Below are positions 34,324 to 46,600 of a DNA stretch of 64,000 nucleotides, piece by piece. The DNA comes from Chrysaora quinquecirrha (lineage: Eukaryota; Cnidaria; Scyphozoa; Semaeostomeae; Pelagiidae): the NCBI GenBank assembly GCA_014526335.1, contig JACTAT010000037.1:14586675-14650674 (forward strand), written 5' to 3'. Numbering within the stretch: the first letter of the stretch is position 1; the number at the start of each line of letters is the position of its first letter. The translations under genes were made by a program, and so were the position numbers. Under the pieces are notes generated by a model. It ran no database searches. It was given only the letters and a program-made list of their open reading frames with translations, and was not told where the DNA came from.

Positions 34324-37300
34324 ATGTCGGCGATGTTCAGGTGAGTGCTTCAACTTTGATTTAGAAAAACGGCTAACTACCTCGAAGTAAATTGAAAACA
34401 ATTTCTGTGATTCTTCATGAAGGTCGGGAACGCCATTTCTTTTCATCTTCTCGTCAAAATCGACGTTCTTTCATTATTTTATGAGCAAAACATGTCGTTG
34501 AAGTTGCCAGGTCTCACACAAGTAGATAGCAAGCTCGTACTGAAGGCAAATGGAATTGAGAGTTGTAGGTTCAGTCTAAAATAAAGTAGCGCTTCAAATC
34601 ACAAAACAAGCAGATGGAAAAGGTGTGGATCTTCTCTTGATATTTGGTCGCCATTTTCTTTCCTTCGGGAGAAGGTTCGGGTTTGACAAATTTTATGTTC
34701 GTGAAATATGCTCTCGTTGGACTGTGGCCTAAATTGTTGAACCGGGCTGTAGGAAACAGTGTGGATGAAGAAATATGTTTTTGATTCGGCATAATATTCA
34801 GAGTTTCTTTAACATTTTTTGGTTTTTAGCTTTTTTTGATGGTTTGTTGTTCGGACGCCATGTTTTTTTAAAGAGGAAAACAAATCTCGTTAGGAAAAGG
34901 CAAAGAGAAGGCGTACCTAATTGTACCCACCTCTCAGAGAGGAGCCTGTGGGCAGCTTTAGTGCTCTTTTGCTTTAGGTTGAAATAGTTTATTAAATATT
35001 TTTAGACTCTTTTTTAGCAACATTTAGGATTTTGAATTGAATTTTTTCAGTAAAAAAATAGGTAACAAATTTCCGTTGTACTTAATCCAACATTGGAGGG
35101 GCAAAACGGCATCAGTGAAGAAAAATAAGAGTGGTTTTAAGAACAAATAACTAAGTTGTAAGCTTACAACACTTCAGCATCAGATTGGGCCCTTTTATAA
35201 AACCTTCCCTGGCAATGAAGTGGGACACCTGACCCGTCCCTTAGCAGGATAACATGAGTATCTAACTCTGGCCATGCCGCTGTGTACTTGACTGTCAAAT
35301 AAAATTTTGCAGTTTTTGTATACATGTTACTGAATAGCTTTATCAATTATCAGTTTCTGAAATATTGTTGAGAGTTGTATGACAGTTTTCAGGCATATTT
35401 GTGGTCAAATTCTGTTTCAAACTTTATAATCATTATCTTTCTTTTTCAAGGAGCTAAATCTTTTTTTCTAATTTTGCTGTTTATTCATACAGTAGTTAGA
35501 CATGCTTACTCAAATTTTTAAGAAGAAATGACACAAAATAAAAAAATTGCATAAAAATATGCAATAAAGAGTCTTTACCTAAAATCAACAAAAATGGACA
35601 CTTCTTCCAAATTTACTTTTACAAAAAATTAAACAATTTTGCATATGACTATAACATATGAAAGAAATCCCCAATCCTTGTGATGTTAATTTTACAGATG
35701 AAAGAATTAGTCATTCATTCTTGAAAAAAAATTGATCATAAAAAATTTGTTCTGGTACTTTTGGACCCTCAGTCATTTTCACAGTCAAATCCCCTATAGA
35801 TTGTAAAATTATACTTATAGTATGAATTATAATTTTACAAATAGTAAAATTAACATTCTACGGAATAGATGTGTGAAAATTTATTCATGAAAAAATTAAG
35901 GGGCTGAATTTGAATCTGAAGCCCAAGAATCAATTTTTTTGAAAATGATGTGAAATAATGAAAATACATTTTATATCGTATTAGTAACATCACATCTTCA
36001 AACAACAGATTTTTATTTTCATTCTTCAAAGAAAAATGCATTTCTCACCAAAAGAATTTATCAATAAAATCATTCGTTTTCTCTTACCTCGTTACTTTAA
36101 AAGGGAAGAAACTTTCACGTTTTTCGCGTTTTTTTTTTGTCCATATTCGCCAATTTTATTAGGCAGCACTCTCCAAATTACAAAATTGGCAAAGAATTGT
36201 TCCAGCAAAAGTTTTTTTAACAAGAGATTCCAAGTCTTTTATCACTGGAAAATGTAATTGCCAGAAACTTAACTCAGTTTGAGGTTTTGCAAAGTGATCT
36301 TGTAATATACATGGAGCGTTAAGATACATAGATTATCATGTCGGGAATTCCCATTAAAAAAGTTGAATTTGCCGGATTGTATTTTCAATATGTACTGTTT
36401 GTGCTGTGAAGCACAAACGTTTTCCTCAACAAAATTTCCCATTCTCTTGATTCGGGAAAGTTAATTTCAAACATTTTCCTTTTTTTCTGAGTCGCGAAAG
36501 TATTTTCCAGCAAAAGTTTCTGTTCCCTTAAAGTACCTATAAACATATACATATAGCCAATCCAAAAAATCTATCTTTTTATATATATATATATAGTTTA
36601 TTGATCTTTGTTGTTTATCAATATCACTATAAATGCCCCTTAGGGGGCGTTTAAAAAGAGGGAGATATTAATAAAATATTTTTGTTTTTAGAGGAACGGT
36701 TAATCAGAGGGAATGTTAGAAGAAGGGGCAATATAATAAGAAAAACATTTAAAAATTCACAACACAGAAAATTGTGCAATGCAAGTTTTTTATAAGAAAG
36801 TGGTTTATAAGAAAGTAGTGCTCAACGCCTCAAAAATGTAAGAAAGTTCAATACTGGATTCTTGAAACTTAAGAAAGCTCTGTTTCATACTTTCACTCCT
36901 AATGTTCTGTGTGTTATTTTCGCTCTTCTGTTCAGTCGTTCATCTTGCTATTAAACGAGTCTAATGATTATTTTCTTTGAAAGATGTGGTATTTGTGCGA
37001 TGTATACTGTGCATTCTTAGAAATACTGCATTCCAAAATTTTTGCTGAGAAAGTCACGAGAAAGTTTTGGTACTGAAGCATGAAATATCTAAGAAAGTTT
37101 CAATACTGGTCCAAAAAAACATTCTTATAAAAGAAAAACGTGTAGGAATAAAATTATATAATACCAAACACAAATTAGAGCAAATAATATTGAAAATTTA
37201 AAAGAAAACTCAAATTTCAGTTTCGTCTTTTTCTATGCCTTGCCACCATTAATATAGATGTGTATGTTTATGTGTGTGTATTGTTGTGTGCAAAAATTTA

Positions 37301-40300
37301 ACATTGTCTACAAGGGGATGACATTTTTATGTTCATTTTTTATATGTTTTTTCCATTTGCAGGAAAAAGAAGAGCTGTCGGACATCAGAAAGATCACCAA
37401 AAAAAGCTAGGAGGCCTGAGAAGGCTCAAGATGAAAAGAAGAAAAGACGTAAGAAGGCCAATGATGGTATCAAAAAACCTGCATCTGCATATATCTACTT
37501 TGTCAGTGATTACAGGAAAAAACTGAAGGAGAAGGGTGAAGACACCAGCAGGGTACAGGAAGTAGCTAAAACTTGTGGTGCAAAATGGAGAGAGATGACT
37601 GATGAAGAAAAGAAACCATTTGTAGAAATGGCAAATAAAGATAAAGCTAGATATGGCAAGGAGGTGAGATTGATCGGATTTTGAAATGTCTTTGTGAGTC
37701 TGTTTTCTTTCAGGCCTGAATATAAGATTTGAGTTGGGCAAGTGATTATCACACCTCTCTTGGCAATAAGCCCGGAGAAAGTGCACCCACTGACAAGAAT
37801 TTGGGGTTGATTTAGCAAGGAGGTGAGATTGATCGGATTCACGGGTTGATATAGCAATGAGGTGAGATTGATCAGTTTTTGAAATGTCTTTGTCTGTCTG
37901 CTTTCCTTCAGGTCTGGCCATAAGATTTGAATTGGGCAGGTGATTATCACACCTCTCTGGGCAATGAGGGGCATGAATTTTCTTCAATTATTTTTGGAAA
38001 ATTGGAAAGTAGAGAAAATTTGAAAAACCTCATGATCAAAAAATAATATAACAAGAAAATAGAAGTGTATGTAAATGATTTTATTGAACATCATTAAAGA
38101 ATGAATAAGCAGCTTGCTTCAGCTACCAAGTTTTTGTTGTTTTTTATGATAACTTAAATTCTCATTCAGCAAATCAACCCTAAATCTTGTCTGTGCTTTT
38201 GCCATTATTATTTATGAACAACTTAATTATGTAGCTACATATTTTCTAAACATTTTAGGCTCTAACTTTTTAACATTTAATTTAGGCTAACCACTGATGT
38301 TCCAAACTATTCCTAGACAGGCTACCACTATCCAACAACAGAAGGCTTGCAACCACCATCATTCCTTGCAGCTACCACAACAGATGGAGCTACAACCAAT
38401 CAGAGTGAACTGCATAAACATTACATGATTCATCAATACTACAAGATTTATTGTTTCTTGATAGCTTTGATTATTGTCTTATGTTTTGATTTTTCTTAAT
38501 TTTGTTTGTATTGATATTAATTTTTACAGTTTTTATATTCAATTTAGACTTAAATAATTACAAGTCTAGACTTCAAAGATATGAACCTATGTTAGCTACT
38601 TATGTGTACTGTTTCTGTTTGCACTCGCTTTGATTGATTTGCTCGATCATTTGATATTAATATTTGGCATTTGGTTGGCACAATTTGCGGTTTGTTTCAT
38701 TCTCTGTTGTGTTCATGTGTATTCCAATGTATTACTAACCTTCGAACTGAATTATGTATGTGGCTTCATGGAAATGCTGAAAAAGCGAATTTCCTACCAT
38801 TCCTAATAAACGATCCTGGTATGCAATATAAAGAGAATCAATCTAGACAAGAAAGAAAGACATGAGTTATGAAAAGGAAGGTAAGAATTTTCATAATTAA
38901 TAAATCAGTCCGATAAAGTATGCGTAGTCAAATTAGAGTCTACCACTCACTCATACTTGCAAATAAACATTAGTTAGAGTATCATATGTTTTGTTAAATA
39001 TCACTAGTATGTTAATTACACCTCTATTTGGTCAAATCTTAGATTTTCACTGTAATTCTAATATCTAAAGGACTTCAAGCTATAATGTTAAGTAAATCTA
39101 AGTAACATAATGCTAAATTTCCGTACACTTAATCTTAATTTTCAGCACTTAATGTTTGAAATGGCATTTAATTGAATACTGATAATGAAACTATTTGACA
39201 AGAATTTAGTCTGAAATAGAAGCTATTTAGCAGCAGTTAGAAAATAGTAGTGTATGTAAAGAGGAGTATTTAATAGTTATACAAAGTTCACTAAATTGCT
39301 AAATTAGCTTAGCATGTGAATAAGTGTCATTATCAAGAACAATTAGAACATGTATTGCAAGCAATGACTGACATTAACTACCTTGAACTTTAGTACTCAA
39401 ATCAGATATCAGACTATACTTTTAATTCTTAGATTTTCACACCCTAAGACTAAAAGTAAACTTCTTGTTGATCCATCTTTTTAGTTCAAGCCTAGAATCA
39501 TAATGTGTGGCGTTCTACACTACTAACTATTAAACCTTCAACACATTAAATCAGTGTATAGTAACTAATCAAATTCTGAGCTTGTCACACAATATAAGTC
39601 ACTTTACACCAATTGACATGAAACTAGTGTCAAAATTGACTCAATGCCATTAGTGTCATTGTCTCATGAGTCTATTGTGCAAGCATGCTTAGTACTGCAC
39701 ATTGTTGCTCGCAAACTTTGCAACTGGATTTGACACTTATTTGGATTCTCACTTATCAAATTGATACTTGTTTTGTAAAAGGAATTTAGCAAAACAAATT
39801 TCATTATTATAATGAATTGTCATGCAATTAAATAATAAAACAATTTCATTACTATCATCATCACTGAACAATCATGACTATTGCATATAATACCACTCAC
39901 TCACCATGACACAATCAGCATGAATACCTAGTCACGTACCACACACCACCTACAACCACACCCACACCCCTATCACCACCACCACAACCACCCCTACAAC
40001 CATCACCTCGCCACCCCTAAACCCACCAACCACCCAACACACCTAACACACCTCACCACCTCCAACCACACCTCACACCCACACTACACCCCACCCCTAC
40101 CCCACCTAAAAATTCCCTGTTGAAGAAAATTTATACTTAAGACTGACTATATAGTAAGACATTATTTCAAAAGAAAACTTAGATTTTTCGCTGCCCATCA
40201 TTCCGTATAGGTCTTTATAGCTCCTACCATCCATTTTAAGTGATGAATGTCTGCAACATACGTAACATTAAAGATGTGTAACTTACAGTGTTGTGACAGT

Positions 40301-40981
40301 GAAAGAAAGCACAAATAAGAGCAAAGTCATGAAATGCACCCCCTTTCAAGGTCATTTCTGGCAGATCTGCTAATCTGTCGAGTGTCCAATTTGAATACAA
40401 TTGACAAGATTGTGCAAGAAGACAAACACAACTTAAGGTACAGAGTACCAGAATATGCCAAAGATATGATACCTGATCATTTGGCATCGAAAAACGTTTG
40501 TGATGTTGCCATAACTAAGTTGCGGCAAAATAAGGACAAAAGCCAAGCCAAATAAAAGAAACATCCATTTGTCTTAATGATGAACCCTGAGCTATAAAAT
40601 AACTTGTTTCTGTTATCACAGGCTGTGGACTGTTGTAAAACTGTCGGAATATTTGGGCATTATTGTCTCCAAATGAACTTCTCTTAAGTATTCTGTTTTT
40701 CAAGAAAGTGTCTTTTTGGCAGCTGAGATTCAATGCGTTGTGAAGACTGCTGTTCTTTCTCAAATAAATTCTCCAAAACCTCAAGGTTTTCAGGGTTTGC
40801 TGAATTGTGGTACCTTTTAATTTTACAGAACCCAGATGCTGGCAAAAAACCATCACCAAAAAAGAAAGCAAAGCAGGAATCTGAAGAAGAGGAAGAGGAA
40901 GAAGAAGAGGAGGAAGAGGAAGAAGAAGAGGAAGAGGAAGAAGAAGAAGAGGAGGAAGAAGATGACGAAGATTCTGGCTGA
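34324..40981 (+). CDS. Single HMG-box chromatin protein with acidic tail, three exons
   Basis: The clear exons are 37363-37663 and 40829-40981. The first has a Lys/Arg-rich lead then an HMG box of about 65 residues: KKPASAYIYFVSDYRKKLK, GAKWREMTDEEKKPF and ANKDKARYGKE, with the aromatic and Pro positions typical of HMGB-type DNA-bending boxes. The second gives NPDAGKKPSPKKKAKQ followed by a Glu run and DDEDSG, stop 40979-40981, an HMGB-like acidic tail. A tiny first exon 34324-34340 (MSAMF plus two bases, donor GTGAGT) matches in phase and would give about 156 residues; it is the least certain part. Unlike vertebrate HMGB1-3 only one box is seen; a second box upstream was not found. The last intron holds a triplicated donor site and a corrupted duplicate of the MS4A/ANAPC15 junction. 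Confidence 0.85.
34341..37362. other. Proposed HMG gene intron 1, AT-rich
   Basis: AT-rich DNA without a further HMG exon. Contains a repeat near 35750-35950 related to 22880-23070 (shared CCTCAGTNATTT and CAGTCAAATCCC words), a short (TA)n at about 36575-36595 and an inverted-repeat element at its end. Confidence 0.5.
36778..37144. mobile_element. Inverted-repeat element, TTTTTTATAAG-type ends
   Basis: The left end has AAGTTTTTTATAAGAAAGT; the right end, reverse-complemented, has TACACGTTTTTCTTTTATAAG. AAGAAAGTTTCAATACTGG-type words occur in both halves. About 370 bp; same end class as 13032-14065. Confidence 0.6.
37655..37975 (+). repeat. Direct repeats copying the HMG exon's 5' splice site
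   Basis: GCAAGGAGGTGAGATTGATC occurs at the true exon/intron junction (about 37656) and again near 37817; a variant with GCAATGAG follows near 37854. The downstream GAAATGTCTTTGT and ATTATCACACCTCTC blocks are also duplicated, about 195 bases apart. Confidence 0.85.
38150..40111 (+). repeat. Corrupted collinear copy of 21.85-24.2 kb
   Basis: In order this stretch echoes MS4A intron 4, its last exon (GGCTAACCAC at about 38285), the intergenic space, ANAPC15 exon 1 (GCGAATTTCC then CTAATAAACGATC, about 38784-38820, with AAGGTAAGAATTTTC after it) and the start of the CACCA-rich repeat (about 39630-40111). Identity is broken every few bases by small insertions, deletions and substitutions; no frame survives. 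Flanking DNA is normal. It lies in the last intron of the HMG gene. Confidence 0.8.
40112..40828. other. Remainder of HMG gene last intron, no gene found
   Basis: Frames on both strands near 40236-40800 lack family resemblance and splice logic. Confidence 0.4.
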
Positions 40982-42180
40982 GTTTTCGCAAACTTATGTG
41001 ACTAATTTCTTTTTTCGTATTAGTATAGGTAGCTTCAAAGCAAGCTGAGAAACGTATTTGTATCACACTTTCACATCTGACATTTAAACCTTAATGATAT
41101 AGTCAAATCCAATCTGTTATGATTTGGTCGTTACTGAGACACAGACGTTCTAGTAAGCTTTCCCATAAAGTTTAATCCCATTATAACATTTACTTGCTGT
41201 TTATGGATCATATATCATAAATGGTAGTACAGATATGTATCATTATATTGTCCCTGCAGCCACATGACAAAAGACCAAAATAATAAATTCTGTTTATAAT
41301 GTACTGGTAATATATCAAATACCATTGTCCCTTTAAATTTATAATGGGATTGAACTATACTTTTGTGTGGATTCCCATTTTGCAGCATTATTTGCTGTGC
41401 ATCTTTTTTTTTCATACACAATATGATGGCTTAACATCATTGAAAGAAAAGACGCAGTTAAAATCCGAAGTTAAAGCTTAAAGTCATTTTTGTATTCCTT
41501 GCATTTCTGCAGAAGGCAACAGAAGATTCAAACCCCCAATTTACAAGCATTTTTCATCCGGTCTCTTTCCATAAAAATATAAACAGTTACTCGGATTCTC
41601 AAAAGGGGGCACTTTGTTTGTAGACTTTTGAATGGCAAAGGTTAACAAAACTTGTCCCGTGGCCCAGCCTAGATCTACTATTCTAATGAGGCTGGATGTG
41701 CCACAGATTTCTGCTTATGTTGACAACCAACTGAACTCAAATATTTTGAATTAGTTGTACTTTGGTTGTATATCATGCACACACATCAGATTTGTAAACA
41801 ATTTTGATTTATCCATGCTGTTGATTTTATTTTGATTAATAGTTTTCTGAGTGGTAATGTTTTTATTAATTTGATTTTATCTTATTGTATGTAGTTGATT
41901 CGTTGAATACTGGATACAAAGTCATCAACATAAGTACAACTGTTTTCCTTCTCTCTGCAGCAATGTATTTACTTGAATCAACTAGGAGTTTTGAATTGGA
42001 TTTAAATGCAATACGCAGGGGCGCTGGAAGCGATTGGGGCGGCGGGGGCAGCGGCTAAGGCAGGACACTTCAAAATCTACTGTCTACCTTTCTAGCTCTT
42101 TTGATAGATACAGAGGCCTCCTGATTATAGAATTCTATTAGAATCAGTAATTCTTGCAGCTCCTCTGCCAGCAAATCTCA
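40982..42180. other. HMG gene 3' flank, no gene found
   Basis: An AATAAA at about 41282-41287 could be the HMG gene's poly(A) signal. AT-rich and otherwise featureless up to the gap. Confidence 0.4.
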
Positions 42181-42680
42181 NNNNNNNNNNNNNNNNNNNN
42201 NNNNNNNNNNNNNNNNNNNNNNNNNNNNNNNNNNNNNNNNNNNNNNNNNNNNNNNNNNNNNNNNNNNNNNNNNNNNNNNNNNNNNNNNNNNNNNNNNNNN
42301 NNNNNNNNNNNNNNNNNNNNNNNNNNNNNNNNNNNNNNNNNNNNNNNNNNNNNNNNNNNNNNNNNNNNNNNNNNNNNNNNNNNNNNNNNNNNNNNNNNNN
42401 NNNNNNNNNNNNNNNNNNNNNNNNNNNNNNNNNNNNNNNNNNNNNNNNNNNNNNNNNNNNNNNNNNNNNNNNNNNNNNNNNNNNNNNNNNNNNNNNNNNN
42501 NNNNNNNNNNNNNNNNNNNNNNNNNNNNNNNNNNNNNNNNNNNNNNNNNNNNNNNNNNNNNNNNNNNNNNNNNNNNNNNNNNNNNNNNNNNNNNNNNNNN
42601 NNNNNNNNNNNNNNNNNNNNNNNNNNNNNNNNNNNNNNNNNNNNNNNNNNNNNNNNNNNNNNNNNNNNNNNNNNNNNNNN
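42181..42680. other. 500-N assembly gap
   Basis: Exactly 500 N. It may conceal terminal exons of the minus-strand IQ-motif gene whose last visible exon is at 43690-43859. Confidence 0.99.
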
Positions 42681-43689
42681 AGAACTGACCGTTTCTTGAA
42701 ATTTTCGATTGAGTGTTCAAATGTTTTAAAAAGTATTTTAATACGGTTGGATCCTTACATAATCAATCCCTCAACAATGAATCTCTCAGTCTTACAAACT
42801 AAATGTAGCTAAATGTCTCGTCCCAATATAAAACTTCTTATGAATTTTCACTTCGGTTTAACGAGCTACTGACATTACGAGAATTTTGGCGCTCATTTCT
42901 GAGTTCATTCTGCTGGGGTTCAATTGCTTTTAGAAAAAGGTGAAATAGCATCTTGATAAAAATATGAGTAAGTGATTGGATGCTGAAATGGATGTTTTGC
43001 AAGCTGTCTAGAAACTACAGAGAGAACATTGCTACAAGCGACACCCAGAAGGTAGTAGACGTTTTGAGCAAGCTTGGAGAACAAATATCTCGGATTTAGG
43101 AATTGTTTGGAAACTCTTCAATTTATGGTGAAGAGGTAGCTCACGATACTCAATTTCTTGCAAATTTTCTTTAACCCAGTTGATGTTAGGGAAATGCCCA
43201 AGGGCCTATAGGCATAGGACTGGTGTAGGCGAATGCCACAATACCAACCAGGGTTTAGTACCAGTTGCAACAATTGAAAGGAGGTAGATTAGTGAATAAG
43301 AGAAATCCTTTTTCAAATTTAGACAAATTTTTTGTTTCCTGGAGGCAAAACTTAGGGACCATATTCAAAAACCTGCATGTCTGCTGAAGAATTAAGGGCT
43401 ATTAGACAAGGTTCTAAGAATGGGGGTTAAAACTTGGAATTTATGAGTTTGGAAAGGAGTATCTAGCTATTGTTGCCGAGGAGACCAGGCGACATATCAA
43501 AGCAATTACAATGGAAATATCGAGCAAATATAGAGAGGAAAGTCAGCAGGTCAGAGGAAAATCTTTCCTGGGATCCAGAACCTAAAGCAAATTAAAAAAA
43601 AAAAAAGACTAGGAAAAAGAAAATTGAGAGGGGAAGGAAATCACCTTTCCTGATGAGAACAAATATGCGAAGAATAAGCAATTTCAAGA
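42681..43689. other. No supported gene between gap and IQ gene
   Basis: The plus strand at 42960-43680 shows broken coding-like stretches with many stops, possibly a decayed repeat-derived gene; I cannot name the family. Confidence 0.35.
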
Positions 43690-46600
43690 TTATCCATTAG
43701 GAATTAAAAATGTCCAACCTTGGACTGCAAGTTTGATCGCTTCTTCAACTTCAGCTCGCGAAGGATGATGACCACAGGCTTCGAAGAATTTCTTTATATC
43801 TTCATAAGTGAAAACTCCGTTTTGTCCACGTGCGATTCTGTCATATTCAATGTCATATTCTAGCAAGAAAGAAATAGAGTAATCAAATACGGCAATGCAC
43901 ATACATCGATTTATGTGTGATTTAATCATTGCTGATAGGTCGAAGAAATGATTTCAGTAGAACAGGAACTCATGTTTGATTTTGACAAGAAGGAAGATGC
44001 AAAGCAGAGATACAATCAAATCGACGCGAAACCATTTCAAGCTTTTCTTCATTTTTTCAAAAAAAACTTTTTGACTGAAACTCTTCACAGTACCGAAAAA
44101 CCAGAATTTGGCATGCTTTAGAACGATTCCTCCGTTACAGCAATTTTGATGCCCAAAAGCTTGATTGCAACGTCTTTGAACTGACTGGGGCCATACTCAA
44201 CTATTACTACAGAGTTTAAAACAATGGGATAAATAAGCTGCTTTCCTACATTTCAGCGTTGTTTAAACAAAATGCTCCAGTCACAACCGGAAAGGTAACA
44301 ATGTGACAAATGTTATTGCAAGAAAAATTTGTCCGAAGGTCTCGAGAAAAACAGCTTTGAACGGAAACTTTAAGCTCACTATGACCAGATTTTTATTGTA
44401 TAGTAAGCATAGTAAGGAATATCTCCGTGCTTTCAAACGATGCAATAATTTTAATGAAATTATAACGACCCACATGATAACAAAAAAGAAATCTGGCATG
44501 GTCCCAGCCTCGATAGAGAAATATATTTCTTTAAGGCCTCCACATCTTAACAAATGACCAAGGCTCTTTAATGCACACAACAGACGTTAAATCAGCATTG
44601 AAGGACTTACTATTTCTTCTCTCAATATATTGCAGAACTTCATCAAATGAGATTGTCGCTCTTTGATCTTTTACACCATGTTGTTCCATGATTTTCTCTA
44701 AATGCAATCTATACGAGTTCAAAAACCCAGAGAAATCCAAAGACCGTTTCATGGCCTAGGGGAACAAAATTTAGGAATTCAGGGAATAAATTACTGTCAC
44801 AGTTTGTTTTATAATTAAGGCACAAGGCAAAGTAAATTACAGTAAACGCTCGATAACATGAACATGCAAGGGAACACAGAAAATGGCTCGACCTGTAGGG
44901 AGTTATGAAAAATAAAAACAACAACGACAACGACAACAACTAACAATGACAACCACAACAATACTTAAGACAAAATTAGAAGACACAAGAGAAGGGTTAA
45001 AAGTTCTTTGCAGCTGACATATTACGGGACCTGACAGATTTGTACCAGTTTCACAACAGCAACTTTATTTGATAAAAGATAAAACGCTAGGGTGATTCAA
45101 GTATTGTTGTTATTTTTCAAATGTGGCTTGATTATATCCCGATTTTTTCCATTTGAATAACACCGTTCTTGAATTAAAGCCCTCCCCAAGAAAATATCGT
45201 AAATTTACCAAGTATTGCTTGCGCTTATCTAACAATTTACATAAGCTTTATTACCTTTTCTTTTGCCTTTTTGAAGTGTTTTCGAACCAGCCATCCACGA
45301 ACGTACCTAAAATAGAAAAGATTGAAGGACTTATGCTGGAGATACAGCAAGTGACCAACGAAACAAAACAGAAATCGATTAGATGAACAAAGAATAAACT
45401 CATTAGATTCGGTAAGGGCTTTGTTCTACTACAGTAGGTGTTATAACTAATTTTTGCTAGATTCTTCTTTTTTTGTCAGTAGGAGAAGCGTAGCCAAGGG
45501 GGGGGGAGGAGGTGGAGGCAAATTACCGCCTAACCTTATACCAGGCCCCAAATCGAATTTCCTCGAATCTCAACCGTCAAATCGATTTTGGCCCTAAGAC
45601 TGGCAACAAAATCTGCCAAAATGCTGGCAATTTTGGCCTAGGCATAAAAAAAGATGTAGATTCCGAAAGCAGATGTTCTTAGAAAAGAAAAGCAAAGAAT
45701 TTCATTGATAACTGTAAGGCAAGGTTCAATATCTCATGTAGCATCATTTTTGGGTTTTTATAGCTGTTTTTTACATAGTTTTCGGCCTATTTTGGTGTGG
45801 AATTTTGAAGAAACTGTGACCTCACGTAAAATTTCTATTTTTTGAACAGCCAATCAGATACCAGGGTCGAATATAGACAGCGGAGTTTCACGTAGAGGCC
45901 TATTCAACCTGGGGACGAGGTTTATTACCGCCAATATTGAATTTGTTTATAGCCTAAATCATCAGAGACATTTAAGCCGATAAGAGCAAAGCATTCTTGA
46001 TTCTTTACGATTTAACTGTTGCAAATAAAATTGCACGAAATGACTCGTAAAATAATCTAAATATGAACCAGAGCTCAGTCGATGCGCAGTACACCCAACA
46101 AGGTTCAAAAGGTAAAAACAATAGCTTCAAGAAGGTATTGTCAAAAGAAACGCTGTAAACGACCAAGCTCTGATCAATGTACTTTTATTGTCGTGTACGT
46201 ATACCAACACAAATTAGATTTATAAAATGCAAACCTTTGAATAGTTATAGCTGCAGCCTTCATCTGAGCTTTTGTTGGTCCTTTGTCATGAAAGATGCTA
46301 AAAGAGAATACATAACATTGGAGCCGCTTTTAACGTTGTAAGTATTAAATGGGAAACATTTACAACAGAGCAAAGGCAAATCCGATAAACAAAAACACCA
46401 AGAAAAGCATAACTAACTCGTAAATGGTTGTTGTTGCGTTAATTCTCTTCAATTTTTCCTCATGTTCTGCCTGAGCTTTTACGATTCTAAAGAAAGAAAT
46501 TCACCTTTATTATGAGGGAAAAATCAATATCATGCAATAGGAACATTAACAACTTACACACCTAACAACCAAGGCAAACGTTTTTATTTCAACACTTATT

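Noticed and set aside
37394..37987. Minus-strand frames of 154-197 residues opposite the HMG exon
   Set aside because: Antisense shadow of the HMG box exon and its duplicated intron sequence.
40733..40828. Upstream in-frame extension of the acidic-tail exon, beginning MRCEDCCSF
   Set aside because: It reads through the intron's polypyrimidine tract and acceptor; the HMG exon chain joins in phase at 40829.
42154..42720. Frames across the second gap
   Set aside because: Same artefact of a 500-N run.
42960..43680. Coding-like plus-strand text with several stops
   Set aside because: It may be an old transposon-derived gene, but no domain is clear enough to name.
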